This document shows, piece by piece, positions 63,498 through 64,000 of a DNA stretch of 64,000 nt. Under the pieces are notes generated by a model that did not search any database, was not told the DNA's origin, and saw only the letters and a list, made by a program, of their open reading frames with translations. The translations under genes were made by a program, and so were the position numbers. The stretch's first letter is position 1; each line of letters opens with the position of its first letter. Origin of the DNA: CAVXGU01 sp963761615 (GTDB lineage: Bacteria > Acidobacteriota > Vicinamibacteria > Vicinamibacterales > CAVVIG01); NCBI GenBank assembly GCA_963761615.1, contig CAVXGU010000003.1, forward strand, positions 186,001 to 250,000, written 5' to 3'.

Positions 63498-64000
63498 TGG
63501 CTCTGACCCTGTACGGGGGCCTGGAGGGACTTGATGTACTCGATGAGGCCCAGGATGCCCTCTTCGCTGACCAGGCCCTGGAAGGCCGGCATGATGGGCT
63601 GATAGCCGGCGGTGATCTTCGTCGCCGGCGTCGAGGATCGATTCACGGATGTAGCGCTCGTCGGCGACCACCGTCGAGCCGTCCTGGAGTCTGACGGAGC
63701 GGCCGAACAGCCCCACCAGGCTCGGGCCCCGGCCCTGATCCCGGGGCTGGTGGCAGGTGCTGCACGACAGGCTCACGAAGAGCTTGCCCCCTGCGAGGCC
63801 AGCGATCCCGCCGCCGGCGCCGTCGCTCAGCCACGCCTGGTAGTCGTTCGGCATCCATCACGACGACGTCGCCGTCCATCGCCGAGTGCTTCGTGCCGCA
63901 GTACTCCGCGCATGAACAGGTGGTACCGGCCCGGCTTGGTGGCCTGGAACCACAGGTTCGTGTAGCGCCCCGGCAGGACGTCGGCCTTCACGCGGAACGC
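63494..64000 (-). CDS. ctaC: Cytochrome c oxidase subunit II with cytochrome c domain (partial, three frameshifts in assembly)
   Basis: The C-terminal part of subunit II lies at the window edge; its N-terminus is outside. The CuA site is readable as CAEYCGTKHSAM followed by GDVVVMD, and then a fused cytochrome c domain with CSTCH and the later methionine region QPIMPAFQG. This makes the complex caa3-type. Three one-base breaks need correction: near 63913 (before CAEYC), near 63852 (VVVM to MPNDYQAWL) and near 63625 (ESILDA to TKITAGYQPIM). The stop at 63494-63496 overlaps the start of subunit I. Confidence 0.9.

Overview
The window is a very GC-rich stretch of a bacterial chromosome, densely packed and without any tRNA, rRNA, CRISPR array or recognisable transposase. 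Several gene types together suggest the phylum Acidobacteriota, perhaps the class Vicinamibacteria: two long ADOP-type MacB/FtsX permeases (one coupled to a PadR regulator), an Oar-like TonB receptor with a carboxypeptidase-regulatory N-terminus, an EfpL-type elongation factor, and a two-gene ergothioneine operon. This placement is inference from gene content. There is no marker gene to confirm it.

A caution applies to the whole window. Ten genes can be read as full-length family members only if the frame is shifted. In at least twelve places a single extra base explains the break, and in one place a base is missing from a run of seven G. The breaks hit essential genes such as cytochrome oxidase, so they look like uncorrected long-read errors rather than gene decay. 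I annotate these genes across the break and give its position.

Layout. 1-4300: a fused betaine-type permease/binding protein cut by the window edge, egtD and egtB, and a secreted metzincin. 4341-9840 (minus strand): an ATPase with its own AT-rich palindromic promoter, an ADOP permease, a free-standing DsbD-alpha-like protein and a TlpA-like thioredoxin. 10079-13042: two overlapping c-di-GMP genes, an apparently active GAF-GGDEF cyclase and a receiver-GAF protein with a dead GGDEF site that keeps its I-site. 13061-21839: a HicB-like protein, a membrane spermidine-synthase/TPR fusion, EfpL, a YedE sulfur transporter pair, two envelope proteins and RecQ. 21974-27524: a PQQ dehydrogenase, a coiled-coil PilZ protein, a pseudo-receiver/PEGA membrane protein and a cupin. 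27547-35965: ADOP permease plus PadR with a twin operator, then an Oar-like receptor and a Tat-exported amine oxidase. 36017-43699: dicarboxylate symporter, pseudo-receiver/PilZ protein, NHL propeller protein, a structured non-coding stretch, acyl-CoA synthetase and an L,D-transpeptidase. 43812-51782: a damaged M15-type peptidase, a phosphotransferase/P-loop kinase fusion followed by a cNMP-gated histidine kinase, an MBL hydrolase, a pentaheme cytochrome, a second TlpA-like protein and an antiporter. 51927-58229: a 2100-residue TamB-Omp85 fusion. 58255-64000: a TPR protein, a hybrid histidine kinase and the caa3-type cytochrome oxidase operon, cut by the right edge.

Three themes recur: envelope biogenesis and transport, c-di-GMP signalling (one cyclase, one likely degenerate receptor, two PilZ proteins) and extracytoplasmic redox chemistry. 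The most unusual object is the single-chain TamB-POTRA-barrel protein, which would span both membranes. Short palindromic repeats recur between genes, especially where genes converge.
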